In this document: piece by piece, positions 35,084 through 43,750 of the stretch
How positions within the stretch are numbered: the stretch's first letter is position 1
How the letters are laid out: each line of letters opens with the position of its first letter
From: Lachnospiraceae bacterium
Lineage (GTDB): Bacteria; Bacillota; Clostridia; Lachnospirales; Lachnospiraceae
Assembly (NCBI GenBank): GCA_029219245.1
Contig: JAQXTA010000009.1
Span: forward strand, 1-57,922
DNA length: 57,922 nt
Direction of reading: 5' to 3'
Made by a program: the position numbers and the translations under genes
The notes under the pieces: model-generated
Databases searched by the model: none
What the model was told of the DNA's origin: nothing
Seen by the model: only the letters and a program-made list of their open reading frames with translations

Positions 35084-36190
35084 ATGGAGAAAGCAAAAGT
35101 ATATTATACTAATCTGAAGACATCTTTTCAGGAGAATCTTCCGCAGAAATTAGAACGGCTGATTAAAACAGCAGGAATTGAAAACATCGATTTTAAAAAT
35201 AAATATGCGGCGATTAAAATTCATTTTGGAGAACCGGGGAATCTGGCTTATTTACGACCAAATTATGCGGCAGTTGTTGTGAATGTAATTAAAGCACTTG
35301 GTGGTAAGCCTTTTTTGACAGATTGCAATACACTATATGTAGGCGGACGAAAAAATGCATTGGATCATTTGGATGCTGCTTATCAGAATGGGTTTTCTCC
35401 CTTTTCTACGGGCTGTCATGTCATTATCGCGGACGGTTTGAAGGGAACGGATGAAGCACTTGTTCCCGTAGATGGCGGTGAATATGTGAAAGAAGCAAAG
35501 ATTGGTCAGGCAATCATGGATGCGGATGTTTTCATAACCTTAAATCATTTTAAAGGACATGAGGCAACCGGATTTGGCGGTGCATTAAAGAATATTGGAA
35601 TGGGCTGTGGCTCGCGTGCGGGAAAAATGGAAATGCATAGTGCCGGAAAACCTTTTGTAGAGACAGAACGCTGTATCGGTTGTGGAAGATGTATTAAAAT
35701 CTGTGCCCATGATGCTCCGACGATTACAGACCATAAAGCAGCGATTGATCACGATAAATGTGTGGGTTGTGGGCGGTGTATTGGTGTCTGCCCGGCAGAT
35801 GCCGTACAGGCAGCAGGTGATGAAAGCAATGATATTCTAAATAAAAAAATCGCAGAATACAGTAAAGCCGTTTTGGTTGGAAGACCGAATTTCCATATCA
35901 GTCTGGTAATTGATGTTTCACCAAACTGTGACTGTCATTCGGAGAATGATATTCCAATTGTGCCGGATGTTGGTATGTTTGCTTCCTTTGATCCGGTAGC
36001 GCTTGATATGGCTTGTGCGGATGCAGTCAACAAACAGCCTGTGATTGCCAATAGCCAGTTAGATCGTATGCCACATGTACATGGCGATCATTTCTGTGAT
36101 TCGGCACCGACTACGAACTGGAGAGTTTGTATTGAACATGCAGAAAAAATTGGAATCGGGACATCCAAGTATGAATTAATTGAAATATAA
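35084..36190 (+). CDS. DUF362 protein with two [4Fe-4S] ferredoxin motifs
   Basis: A 368-residue iron-sulfur protein. The N-terminal half is DUF362 (IKIHFGEPGNLAYLRP; NHFKGHEATGFGGALKNIGMG). Two ferredoxin motifs follow, CIGCGRCIKIC and CVGCGRCIGVC, each ending the set of Cys for one [4Fe-4S] cluster. The C-terminal part again matches DUF362. Such proteins are widespread in strict anaerobes; they probably move electrons to or from an unidentified partner. Expression may start at an extended -10 (TGATATAAT, 35038-35046). GGAGAG lies upstream of the ATG. Confidence 0.93.
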   Translation: MEKAKVYYTNLKTSFQENLPQKLERLIKTAGIENIDFKNKYAAIKIHFGEPGNLAYLRPNYAAVVVNVIKALGGKPFLTDCNTLYVGGRKNALDHLDAAYQNGFSPFSTGCHVIIADGLKGTDEALVPVDGGEYVKEAKIGQAIMDADVFITLNHFKGHEATGFGGALKNIGMGCGSRAGKMEMHSAGKPFVETERCIGCGRCIKICAHDAPTITDHKAAIDHDKCVGCGRCIGVCPADAVQAAGDESNDILNKKIAEYSKAVLVGRPNFHISLVIDVSPNCDCHSENDIPIVPDVGMFASFDPVALDMACADAVNKQPVIANSQLDRMPHVHGDHFCDSAPTTNWRVCIEHAEKIGIGTSKYELIEI

Positions 36191-36244
36191 AAGACGTGAA
36201 CTCTGGAAAAACAAGAAAGCTTTGAATTGCAGAATGGAGGAAAC

Positions 36245-37114
36245 ATGAGAGACTTTATAGTGGCAACGGAAAGTAATTGTGATATGGATCCGGTGTTTTT
36301 ACAGGAAAATGAGGTCTGTGTCATTCCACATTACTATACCGTAGAAGAAGAACAATATGGAGATGGAAAGGAACTGACGGTAGAAGAGTTTTATAATGCT
36401 CTTCGGGAAGGAAAAAATGCTGCGACGATGGCGAGCAATCCGGCTGTTATTCTGGAGAAGTTTACAGAGTATGCCAAACAGGGCAAGGATATTCTCTATA
36501 TCAGTTTTTCTTCGGCTCTTAGCTGTGGATATAATAATATTTTTAACGGTGCAAGAGAAATTATGGACGAGTATCCGGATATGACGATTAAGGTTATTGA
36601 CACTTTATCAGCATCTCTTGGAGAGGGAATCATGATTCGCAAGGCGCTGGAAATGAAAAAGGAAGGAAAATCCTTAGAGGAAACGGCAACCTGGATTGAG
36701 CAGCATGTGGATAATATCAATGTACAGTTTACGGTTGATGATTTGAATTTCTTATACCGGGGAGGAAGACTTTCCAAAACGAGTGCGTTGCTGGGAACTG
36801 TAATCAATATTAAGCCAATTCTGTATATTGACAAAGAAGGCAAGCTGGTAGCACTGGATAAGGTCAGAGGTCGTAAAAAATCGCTTGCTACTTTGGTAGG
36901 TAATATGGATGCAAGGATAGGCAAGTTCAGGGAAGAACAGGTTTTTATCGGTATAGTACATGGTGATTGTGAAGAAGATGCAAAGTATCTTGCAGACATG
37001 ATTCGGGACAGATTCGGTTATACGGATATCGAAATCCGCCCAATCGGCCCGAGTATTGGGGCACATTCCGGACCGGGTGCAATCGGAATCATTTTCCTTG
37101 GGGATGTAAGATAA
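36245..37114 (+). CDS. DegV-family fatty-acid-binding protein
   Basis: A 289-residue protein of the DegV/FakB family. It has the N-terminal VATESNCDMD motif, the MASNPAVILEKF segment and the C-terminal GPSIGAHSGPGAIGI characteristic of the fold. Family members bind a fatty acid and present it to a kinase (FakA) to make acyl-phosphate for phospholipid synthesis. No FakA-like gene is in the window. GGAGG directly precedes the ATG at 36245. The convergent gene begins 5 bp after its stop, with no terminator between them. Confidence 0.93.
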   Translation: MRDFIVATESNCDMDPVFLQENEVCVIPHYYTVEEEQYGDGKELTVEEFYNALREGKNAATMASNPAVILEKFTEYAKQGKDILYISFSSALSCGYNNIFNGAREIMDEYPDMTIKVIDTLSASLGEGIMIRKALEMKKEGKSLEETATWIEQHVDNINVQFTVDDLNFLYRGGRLSKTSALLGTVINIKPILYIDKEGKLVALDKVRGRKKSLATLVGNMDARIGKFREEQVFIGIVHGDCEEDAKYLADMIRDRFGYTDIEIRPIGPSIGAHSGPGAIGIIFLGDVR

Positions 37115-37118
37115 AATT

Positions 37119-37781
37119 TTACTCGGCAAGGAATTCTTTCAACAGTGTTTCAAGCTCTTTTGCCTCTTTATAGGAAAAATTGGAATTATCATCAGAATTA
37201 TTTGGGGACTTCTCATCTTCGGAAGAGGAGTCTTCATTTTTTATTAATTTCATGTCAAGAGCAGTTTGTTCTAAGCGGTTTGCCAGATGATTTTCCAGAT
37301 AATCAATGAGGTTGGTACGCAGAATATTTGTTTTATCGGAAATATCAATAAAGGAGGAAATGGCAAAATAGCTGTATAACCCCAAAAAACTTATGATATA
37401 GAACGGAACAATATAGAGAAAAGATTCTCCCCGGATAATACCGGTGCATGCTCCAATTCCGGCAACTAAAATGGCCAGCAAAACGAGCTGCCCGGACAGA
37501 TGCTTTAAAGTGGAAATTGAAATTTTATGAAAAGTAATCCGGTGCATATACTTGTCCACAAAAACAGGTACGTTGGAGATTCCGTCATGCAACTTGCTAC
37601 AGCTTGAAAATTTTAATTTAAGCTGCTGTAAAGATTTATTTTTGGTTGTCGACATATTTTCCGTTTCCCGGATCAGCTTATGATAAAGCACACCTATACT
37701 AATCTGGCATATGATACTTAGAGATAATAATACCAGAACAGGAATCATGAATCCCGGATGATAAAATATGATATGAATCAT
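37119..37781 (-). CDS. Hypothetical membrane protein
   Basis: A 220-residue protein that I cannot assign to a named family. It has a hydrophobic helix near residues 11-31, two more near 93-113 and 118-140, a cytoplasmic-looking segment with Cys residues near 60, and a highly charged Ser/Glu/Asp-rich C-terminal tail (about 180-220). The tail and helix spacing suggest a peripheral regulator or a structural protein of the cell envelope. GGAAG lies upstream of the ATG. The gene is convergent with the DegV gene. Confidence 0.55.
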   Translation of the reverse strand: MIHIIFYHPGFMIPVLVLLSLSIICQISIGVLYHKLIRETENMSTTKNKSLQQLKLKFSSCSKLHDGISNVPVFVDKYMHRITFHKISISTLKHLSGQLVLLAILVAGIGACTGIIRGESFLYIVPFYIISFLGLYSYFAISSFIDISDKTNILRTNLIDYLENHLANRLEQTALDMKLIKNEDSSSEDEKSPNNSDDNSNFSYKEAKELETLLKEFLAE

Positions 37782-37984
37782 AATAACACTTCCTTTTCCC
37801 TTTTTACCAATTCATTATAAGCAGAGCAAAGCAGAATCTCAAGAATTCCGGATAGGAAAAGCATCAACAAATTCCGACAGAATGTGAATGGAAAAAATAG
37901 AGCCGGGGACTGGAAACTGTTATGAATTTGTGATATAGTGGGGACAATGATTCAGGTTATTATTTCGAAAGGAAGGATAAGGTT

Positions 37985-38236
37985 ATGAGATATAAGCCAC
38001 AAGGAGTTTGTTCTAATGCAATTGACATAGAGTTAGAAGACGGCATTATCAAATTTGTCGAATTTACCGGTGGATGCAATGGAAATTTACAGGGAATTTC
38101 CAGCCTGGTAACCGGAATGAAAGCAGAGGATGCCATTCGTAAGTTGAAAGGCATAAAATGTGGATTTAAAAATACATCCTGTCCGGATCAGTTAGCATGT
38201 GCATTAGAGAAAATGGTGGAGGCTTCTCGCATATGA
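37985..38236 (+). CDS. TSCPD-domain protein (TIGR03905-like)
   Basis: An 83-residue protein consisting of a single TSCPD-type domain: YKPQGVCSNAIDIEL at the N-terminus, a GGCNGNLQGIS loop and the TSCPDQLA motif near residue 66. The same fold occurs at the C-terminus of some ribonucleotide reductases, but the free-standing form has no known function. Conserved Cys residues suggest metal binding. GGAAGG precedes the ATG. Its stop overlaps the murG ATG (ATGA), so the two are translationally coupled. Confidence 0.85.
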   Translation: MRYKPQGVCSNAIDIELEDGIIKFVEFTGGCNGNLQGISSLVTGMKAEDAIRKLKGIKCGFKNTSCPDQLACALEKMVEASRI

Positions 38237-39318
38237 ATAAAAAAATTGTTTTTACCGGCGGCGGTACTGCCGGACATGTGACACCTAATATTGCCTTGTT
38301 TCCCAGAATGAAGGAATTGGGTTACGAAATGGTATACATGGGTTCTTATGAAGGAATTGAGAAGCAGTTGATGGAAGAGTTTGATATACCGTATTATGGA
38401 ATTGCAACGGGGAAGTTCCGCAGATACTTTGATCCGAAGAATTTTTCCGATCCGTTCCGCGTTTTAAAGGGTATGTCTGAAGCAAGGAAGTATTTGAAAG
38501 AGATTAAACCGGATGTGGTTTTTTCCAAAGGCGGATTTGTAAGTGTGCCGGTTGTCAGGGCAGCGGCTTCTCTGGGGATTCCCTGTATCGTTCATGAGTC
38601 TGATATGACACCGGGATTAGCCAACAAGCTTTGTATTCCGGTTGCGAAAAAGGTCTGTTGTAATTTCCCGGAAACTTTCAAGCTGTTACCTGCTGAAAAA
38701 GCTGTTTTAACAGGTTCTCCTATTCGAGGGGAATTATTAACAGGTAATAAGGAAGCAGGATATGCATTTTGCGGCTTTGATTCTTCCAAACCGGTTATTA
38801 TGGTAATTGGCGGCAGTCAGGGTTCTGCAGCTATCAATCAGGCGGTGCGGGATGCCCTTCCTGAGCTGTTGAAAGATTTTCAGATTGTTCATTTGTGTGG
38901 AAAAGAAAAGATGGATAATCTGCTTCTGACAACCAAGGGATATAAACAGTTTGAGTATATTACAACGGAACTGAAAGATATTTTCGCAATGGCAGATATC
39001 GTTATTTCCAGAGCAGGAGCAAATGCTATTAGCGAACTGCTTGCTTTGAAGAAGCCGAATCTGTTGATACCGCTTCCATCGGGAAGCAGTCGGGGCGACC
39101 AGATTCTGAATGCAAAATCATTTGAATCGCAGGGGTATAGTATTGTTGTGGATGAAGATGATTTAACGAAAAAACTGCTTATCGAAAAAATACAGGAGCT
39201 ATACTTTACCAGACTTACCTATATTGATGCAATGAGTAAAAGCTCCCAAAGAGATGCTATTGGGACGATTACCGCATTGATTGAGGAAGTCGTTGCAGAA
39301 AGAAAAAAAGGTAAATAA
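38233..39318 (+). CDS. murG: UDP-GlcNAc:undecaprenyl-PP-MurNAc-pentapeptide transferase
   Basis: A 361-residue peripheral membrane glycosyltransferase that converts lipid I into lipid II in peptidoglycan synthesis. The phosphate-binding FTGGGTAGHVTPN loop lies at the very N-terminus, a second loop is GGSQGSAAIN, and the sugar-nucleotide region is SRAGANAISELLALKKP. I start it at ATG 38233, four bases inside the TSCPD gene; the frame extends 12 codons further but without family similarity. It lies outside the usual mur/ftsW cluster, as is common in clostridia. A strong terminator follows. Confidence 0.95.
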   Translation: MNKKIVFTGGGTAGHVTPNIALFPRMKELGYEMVYMGSYEGIEKQLMEEFDIPYYGIATGKFRRYFDPKNFSDPFRVLKGMSEARKYLKEIKPDVVFSKGGFVSVPVVRAAASLGIPCIVHESDMTPGLANKLCIPVAKKVCCNFPETFKLLPAEKAVLTGSPIRGELLTGNKEAGYAFCGFDSSKPVIMVIGGSQGSAAINQAVRDALPELLKDFQIVHLCGKEKMDNLLLTTKGYKQFEYITTELKDIFAMADIVISRAGANAISELLALKKPNLLIPLPSGSSRGDQILNAKSFESQGYSIVVDEDDLTKKLLIEKIQELYFTRLTYIDAMSKSSQRDAIGTITALIEEVVAERKKGK

Positions 39319-39330
39319 AAATAAAATAAT

Positions 39331-39372
39331 GGCAGCCGTTCCATAAGGAAGGCTGCCAAGTTTTTTATTTTA
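39331..39372. terminator. Terminator after murG
   Basis: GGCAGCC with TTCC pairs with GGAA and GGCTGCC around a four-base loop, followed by TTTTTTATTTTAT. It also serves the convergent cytidylate-kinase-like gene. Confidence 0.9.
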
Positions 39373-39963
39373 TGAAAATCTGGATTGAATGGTTGAAATG
39401 AGAGATTCCACTGTTTTATCAATACCTAAAGCACTGCTTTTAATACAAAGGTCATAGTTACGGGAATCGCCCCATTTTCCTTTGCTGTAGCGATTATGAT
39501 ATATTTTCCGTTTTCTGTCATGCCGGTACATTTTAGCAATTGCATCCGATTCTGATAAGTTGAATTTTTCTGTAACCCTTTTTACTTTAAATTCTTTATC
39601 TGCCAGGATAAAGATATGGAACGCATTCGGATTATTTTTGAATACAGTTTCTGCGCATCTGCCGACAACAATGAAAGATTCTCCGGCCTCTGCCTTTTTC
39701 TTTAGAAAATCAAATTGTTTTTCTGCAATATGGTCTTCAATGGAATTAGTATGACCGTTTACGGTTCGGGATAGAAATACATTGACCGGTTTTTCGTCAT
39801 ATTTTTCAAAGACTCTTTCATCCATACCGGAAGCCTGTGCAACTTCACTGATCATTTTCTTATCATAGAGTGGCAAGTTAAGTTTGTCTGCCAATTTTTC
39901 AGCAATTACATGTCCCCCACTGCCGAATTCCCTTCCGATAGTAATAATGATTTGTTTATCCAT
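39370..39963 (-). CDS. Cytidylate kinase-like protein
   Basis: A 197-residue P-loop kinase-like protein (Cytidylate_kin2 group). It has TIGREFGSGG at the N-terminus, DKKMISEVAQASG near residue 45, the GRCAETVF region and a C-terminal DLCIKSSALGID. It is distinct from the canonical CMP kinase (about 225 residues) and its substrate is unknown. GGGAG lies upstream of the ATG at 39963; the frame opens 12 codons earlier without a better site. A remnant of a second member of this family lies at 43675. Confidence 0.88.
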   Translation of the reverse strand: MDKQIIITIGREFGSGGHVIAEKLADKLNLPLYDKKMISEVAQASGMDERVFEKYDEKPVNVFLSRTVNGHTNSIEDHIAEKQFDFLKKKAEAGESFIVVGRCAETVFKNNPNAFHIFILADKEFKVKRVTEKFNLSESDAIAKMYRHDRKRKIYHNRYSKGKWGDSRNYDLCIKSSALGIDKTVESLISTIQSRFS

Positions 39964-40096
39964 GATACCACTCCCTTCTCTTTTCATATTATACTTCAAT
40001 TAGACAGAATATTCAATTAAAGTATGATAAAAACATAAATTTTCAGAAATTTTACACAATATAATAATATGGAAAATAGAATACTACGATAAAATC

Positions 40097-40125
40097 TTGA
40101 AAAAGCAATTTATCAATGCTACACT
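40097..40125 (+). promoter_or_regulatory. Promoter of pgi
   Basis: TTGAAA and TACACT are separated by 17 bp. The ribosome site AAGGAGAGAG and the pgi ATG follow about 45 bp later. Confidence 0.65.
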
Positions 40126-40169
40126 AAAGTGAGCATAGGCATGACTCTATAAGAAGGAGAGAGAAAATA

Positions 40170-41516
40170 ATGAGTAAAATTACATTTGATTATTCCAAGG
40201 CAGCTCCTTTTGTTAAGGATAATGAAGTAGAATCTATGAAAAAGCTGGCTTTGGATGCAAAAGAACTGCTGGTAAGCAAAACAGGTGCAGGTAATGATTT
40301 CTTAGGATGGATCAACTTACCGGTTGATTATGATAAGGAAGAGTTTGCCAGAATTAAAAAAGCAGCAGAAAAAATCCAGAGCGATTCGGAAGTATTGTTA
40401 GTAATTGGTATTGGTGGTTCTTATCTTGGAGCAAGAGCAGCCATCGAATTTTTAAGACACAGCTTCTACAATGTAGTAGATAAGTCTATCCGGAAAACAC
40501 CGGAGATTTATTTCGTAGGAAATTCTATCAGCTCTACTTATATCAAGCATTTAGTTGATGTAATCGGTGACAGAGATTTCTCTATTAATATGATTTCCAA
40601 GTCCGGTACAACAACAGAACCGGCGATTGCTTTCCGCGTATTCAAGGAAATGGCAGAGAAGAAATATGGTAAAGAGGGTGCAGCAAAGAGAATTTATGCA
40701 ACAACCGATAAAGTAAAAGGTTCCCTTAAGAATCTCGCAACAGAAGAAGGATATGAAACTTTCGTAGTGCCGGATGATGTAGGAGGACGTTTCTCTGTTC
40801 TGACAGCCGTTGGTCTGCTGCCAATCGCTGTTTCCGGTGCCGATATTGATAAATTGATGGAAGGTGCAGCAGAAGGTAGAAAAATGGCATTGGAAGCTTC
40901 TTTTGAAGAAAATGATGCTTTGCAGTATGCAGCACTTCGTAACATCTTATTAAGAAAAGGTAAGGGTATTGAAATTCTTGCTAATTATGAGCCAAGTCTT
41001 CATTATGTTTCTGAATGGTGGAAACAGCTTTACGGGGAATCAGAAGGTAAGGATCAGAAGGGTATTTTCCCTGCAAGTGTTGATTTGACAACGGATTTGC
41101 ATTCTATGGGACAGTTTATTCAGGATGGTTCCAGAACGATGTTTGAAACCGTTTTGAATGTGGAAACAAGCAGAGAAGAAATCATTATCGGGGAAGAACC
41201 GGTTGATTTGGACGGCTTGAATTATCTGGCAGGAAAGAGTGTTGATTTCGTCAATAAGAGTGCCATGAACGGAACGATTCTTGCACATACGGATGGACAG
41301 GTCCCTAACTTTATCGTGAACATTCCGGAAGTAAATGAGTTCTATCTTGGAGAATTATTCTATTTCTTCGAGTTCGCATGCGGTGTCAGTGGATATTTAT
41401 TAGGAGTCAATCCGTTCAACCAGCCGGGTGTTGAAAGCTACAAGAAAAACATGTTTGCATTGCTTGGTAAGCCGGGTTATGAAGCACAGAGAGAAGAGCT
41501 TTTGAAGAGATTGTAA
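40170..41516 (+). CDS. pgi: Glucose-6-phosphate isomerase
   Basis: A 448-residue glycolytic enzyme interconverting glucose-6-phosphate and fructose-6-phosphate. It is the short bacterial form of PGI (about 450 residues). The sugar-phosphate loop is [14 protein letters not shown] near residue 78, the second phosphate loop is [13 protein letters not shown], and the catalytic Glu region is in [23 protein letters not shown]. The closing His/Lys region [17 protein letters not shown] is present. It is monocistronic with its own promoter and terminator. Confidence 0.97.
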   Translation: MSKITFDYSKAAPFVKDNEVESMKKLALDAKELLVSKTGAGNDFLGWINLPVDYDKEEFARIKKAAEKIQSDSEVLLVIGIGGSYLGARAAIEFLRHSFYNVVDKSIRKTPEIYFVGNSISSTYIKHLVDVIGDRDFSINMISKSGTTTEPAIAFRVFKEMAEKKYGKEGAAKRIYATTDKVKGSLKNLATEEGYETFVVPDDVGGRFSVLTAVGLLPIAVSGADIDKLMEGAAEGRKMALEASFEENDALQYAALRNILLRKGKGIEILANYEPSLHYVSEWWKQLYGESEGKDQKGIFPASVDLTTDLHSMGQFIQDGSRTMFETVLNVETSREEIIIGEEPVDLDGLNYLAGKSVDFVNKSAMNGTILAHTDGQVPNFIVNIPEVNEFYLGELFYFFEFACGVSGYLLGVNPFNQPGVESYKKNMFALLGKPGYEAQREELLKRL

Positions 41517-41542
41517 TTTAAGAGTATAATGACAGATATAAG

Positions 41543-41590
41543 AAGCCGGAGTCCTTAACGGAAAAAGGATTCCGGCTTTTCAAATTTTTT
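41543..41590 (+). terminator. Terminator after pgi
   Basis: AAGCCGGA-g-TCCTT pairs with AAGGA-t-TCCGGCTT around an eight-base loop. TTTT and a later T-run follow. Confidence 0.9.
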
Positions 41591-41602
41591 TCATAACAGG
41601 TA

Positions 41603-41661
41603 TTGACATTATGGTTAGCTGGTGCTAACCTAAAGATGCAAAGAAGTTAGATTTGACTAAC
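41603..41661 (+). promoter_or_regulatory. Promoter with palindromic operator upstream of the short Fur gene
   Basis: TTGACA (41603-41608) and TAACCT (41626-41631) have 17-bp spacing. The spacer and -10 are covered by the perfect inverted repeat GGTTAGC-tggt-GCTAACC (41613-41630). A second, looser repeat, GTTAG-atttga-CTAAC, lies at 41646-41661, just before the gene. The layout is that of a repressor site blocking RNA polymerase, most simply the Fur-like product itself. Confidence 0.75.
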
Positions 41662-41681
41662 CAATGAAAAGGGGGTTGTTT

Positions 41682-41951
41682 GTGGAAGAAAAGAAAGAGT
41701 TGATTATAAAAAAATTAAAGGAACAAGATTTGCGGATTACCAAACAAAGGAAACTGATTATTGATGCCATTCTGGAAAGTGAATATAACTGCTGCAAGGA
41801 AATCTATTGTCAGGTATGTGCAGTGGATTCTTCCATTGGAATTGCAACCGTTTATCGGATGATTAGGGTGTTAGAAGATATCGGCGCTATTGACCGTAAA
41901 AATATGTACCGCGTTTCCTTTCATGAGAACTGCAACAAAGATGGAAGATAG
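41682..41951 (+). CDS. Short Fur-like transcriptional regulator
   Basis: An 89-residue winged-helix protein of the Fur family (LRITKQRKLIIDAIL, then IGIATVYRMIRVLEDIGAID). It has only the DNA-binding half; the C-terminal dimerisation and metal-binding domain of ordinary Fur (about 140-150 residues) is absent. I use GTG 41682 because GGGGG lies six bases upstream; an ATG at 41664 has no ribosome site. The FeoB-associated peptide gene follows after 21 bp, pointing to iron control. The palindrome in its promoter suggests autoregulation. Whether this short form needs a partner or senses iron through its three Cys (two adjacent) is unclear. Confidence 0.8.
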   Translation: MEEKKELIIKKLKEQDLRITKQRKLIIDAILESEYNCCKEIYCQVCAVDSSIGIATVYRMIRVLEDIGAIDRKNMYRVSFHENCNKDGR

Positions 41952-41972
41952 AAGAAAACAGGGGGACTATAT

Positions 41973-42110
41973 ATGGGAACAGTTATTACATTGGCAATTG
42001 TAGCCGCAGCCGTGGGTCTGGCAATTAGAAGTATGGTTCGCGACAAAAAAAAGGGAAAGTCATTACAATGCGGCGGTGACTGCAGCCATTGCGGAGGACA
42101 TTGTCATTAA
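41973..42110 (+). CDS. FeoB-associated Cys-rich membrane peptide
   Basis: A 45-residue peptide with one N-terminal hydrophobic helix, a lysine-rich hinge and a Cys/His tail (C33, C37, C40, C44 plus three His). This is the pattern of FeoB-associated Cys-rich proteins, which accompany the ferrous iron permease FeoB and presumably bind or pass on Fe(II). GGGGG precedes the ATG. It is cotranscribed with the short Fur gene. Unusually, no feoA or feoB lies nearby, so its transporter must be elsewhere or lost. Confidence 0.8.
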   Translation: MGTVITLAIVAAAVGLAIRSMVRDKKKGKSLQCGGDCSHCGGHCH

Positions 42111-42151
42111 ATGCAATAATGGATGAAAGGGAATTTTGTGCAAAAATACCT

Positions 42152-42180
42152 TTGACGGTATTAAAAAAATTTGATAGTGT
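42152..42180 (+). promoter_or_regulatory. Candidate promoter of the second MATE gene
   Basis: TTGACG and TAGTGT are separated by 17 bp. The predicted start (near 42188) coincides with the first bases of the terminator-type hairpin. Confidence 0.5.
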
Positions 42181-42190
42181 AATTATTACA

Positions 42191-42239
42191 GCGTGTAGCA
42201 AAACTGCGTAAATCCGGTTGATTGCTACACGCTTTTTTT
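42191..42239 (+). promoter_or_regulatory. Terminator-type leader (possible attenuator) of the second MATE gene
   Basis: A 10-bp perfect stem, GCGTGTAGCA / TGCTACACGC, is followed by seven T. Within its loop AACTG and CGGTT can form a second short stem. The SD (GAGGAGG) lies about ten bases after the T-run, leaving no room for a promoter between terminator and gene, so transcription must pass through it. Leaders of this kind precede MATE genes controlled by ligand-binding RNA (for example the mepA/guanidine-IV class), but I cannot match a consensus by eye. Confidence 0.6.
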
Positions 42240-42262
42240 ATTTTGTACGAGGAGGAAATTTT

Positions 42263-43678
42263 ATGAATCAGAAATCGAATACTTTTTTGGAAACGGAACC
42301 TATCGGCACTTTGATGCGTAAATATGCAGTTCCCTGTATTATTTCCCTGCTGGTGGCAGCACTTTATAATATTGTGGATCAGATTTTTATTGCTAATGCA
42401 AGTTATCTGGGTTCCTATGGAAATGCAGCCAATACGGTTGTTTTCCCATTAACCGTAGTAGCTCTGGCAATTGCAGTTATGATTGGTGATGGCTGTTGTG
42501 CTTTTGTCAGCATCAGCCTGGGAGCCAATAGAAAAGAAGATGCCCATAAGAGTATCGGCAGTGCGGTTCTTTTGTGCATTATCAGTGGTCTGGTATTAAC
42601 TGCTGTTTATTTGATTTTTCAGGAACAGATTCTGACTATGTTTGGCGGTAAAGTAAATGTAGAAACTTTCCATCAGGCAAAGAAATACTTTTTCTGGATT
42701 ACAGTCGGTGTACCATTTTATATGTTCGGCCAGGCCATGAACCCTATCATACGTTCTGATGGAAGCCCGAAATTTGCAATGGCGGCAACGCTTGCCGGTG
42801 CAGTTGCTAACATTATTCTGGACCCGGTTTTTATCTTTGTTTTTAAATGGGGCATGATGGGTGCAGCTGTAGCAACAATAACCGGACAGATTATTACTGC
42901 ATTACTGTCTGTTTGGTATTTGTGCCATATGAAAGCAGTTCAGTTAGAGAAAAGCAGCTTCCGGTTTCATAGGAAACTGGCAGGAAAGTATCTGCCACTG
43001 GGTATTTGCAGTTTCCTGTCGCAGATATCTCTGGTAGCAGCGATGGCAGCAATCAATAATATGATTCAGAAATATGGTGCCTTGGATCCGATTTTCTCTC
43101 AGACGGAATATGCACAGATTCCAATGGCGGTTGTTGGTATCGTTATGAAATTCTTCCAGATTGTTATTTCCATAGCAGTTGGTATGGCAGCAGGCTGTAT
43201 TCCGATTGTCGGATATAACATTGGCGCGGGACGGAAAGATCGTGCCAGAAGCCTGTTTACGCATCTGTTGATTGCGGAAGCCGCAGTGGGAGCAGTAGCA
43301 TTGTTTATCGTAGAAGCATTTCCGAAACAGCTGATTGGTATCTTTGGTGCCGCAAATGAAAGTCCTTATTATACAGAGTTTGCGATTAAAAGTTTTCGTA
43401 TTTATTTATGTATGATGATTTTTGCCACAGTAAATAAAGCAACCTTTATTTACCTGCAATCGTTGGGGAAAGCTCTGATCTCTACAGTACTTTCTATGGT
43501 GCGAGAAGTGGTATTTGGTGTAGGATTTGCGCTGACATTGCCGATTTTCTTCGGACTGGACGGCGTATTGTATTCCATGCCGGTATCAGATGTTTTGACA
43601 TTTATTATATCCCTTATTGTGATTATATATACTTATAAAACGTTAAAAATGGATACTGTAAAGGAGGAAGCAGAATGA
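42263..43678 (+). CDS. MATE-family exporter
   Basis: A 471-residue integral membrane exporter with about twelve helices in two halves. It starts IGTLMRKYAVPCIISLLVAA and keeps the MATE-type PIIRSDGSPKFAM region. It resembles the MepA-type subgroup. GAGGAGG precedes ATG 42263; an earlier in-frame start near 42218 lies inside the terminator hairpin and is unlikely. Its last four bases overlap the start of the cytidylate-kinase remnant, so it was the first gene of a two-gene operon. Confidence 0.92.
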   Translation: MNQKSNTFLETEPIGTLMRKYAVPCIISLLVAALYNIVDQIFIANASYLGSYGNAANTVVFPLTVVALAIAVMIGDGCCAFVSISLGANRKEDAHKSIGSAVLLCIISGLVLTAVYLIFQEQILTMFGGKVNVETFHQAKKYFFWITVGVPFYMFGQAMNPIIRSDGSPKFAMAATLAGAVANIILDPVFIFVFKWGMMGAAVATITGQIITALLSVWYLCHMKAVQLEKSSFRFHRKLAGKYLPLGICSFLSQISLVAAMAAINNMIQKYGALDPIFSQTEYAQIPMAVVGIVMKFFQIVISIAVGMAAGCIPIVGYNIGAGRKDRARSLFTHLLIAEAAVGAVALFIVEAFPKQLIGIFGAANESPYYTEFAIKSFRIYLCMMIFATVNKATFIYLQSLGKALISTVLSMVREVVFGVGFALTLPIFFGLDGVLYSMPVSDVLTFIISLIVIIYTYKTLKMDTVKEEAE

Positions 43679-43740
43679 AAAACAGAATCGTTACCATTAG
43701 TCGTGAATTTGGCACAGTTATATTAAGTTTTGTTTTTTAG
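43675..43740 (+). pseudogene. Remnant of a cytidylate-kinase-like gene
   Basis: The ATG overlaps the MATE stop (ATGA), and an AAGGAGG ribosome site lies upstream. The first 13 codons read MKNRIVTISREFG, the start of a cytidylate-kinase-like protein as in the intact 39370 copy (IITIGREFGSGG). After REFG the frame continues with eight unrelated codons and a TAG. About 180 codons, including the GSGG half of the loop, are missing. Only 10 bp remain before the convergent kinase-like gene, so a deletion probably removed the rest. Confidence 0.75.
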
Positions 43741-43750
43741 GTTTAGAATA

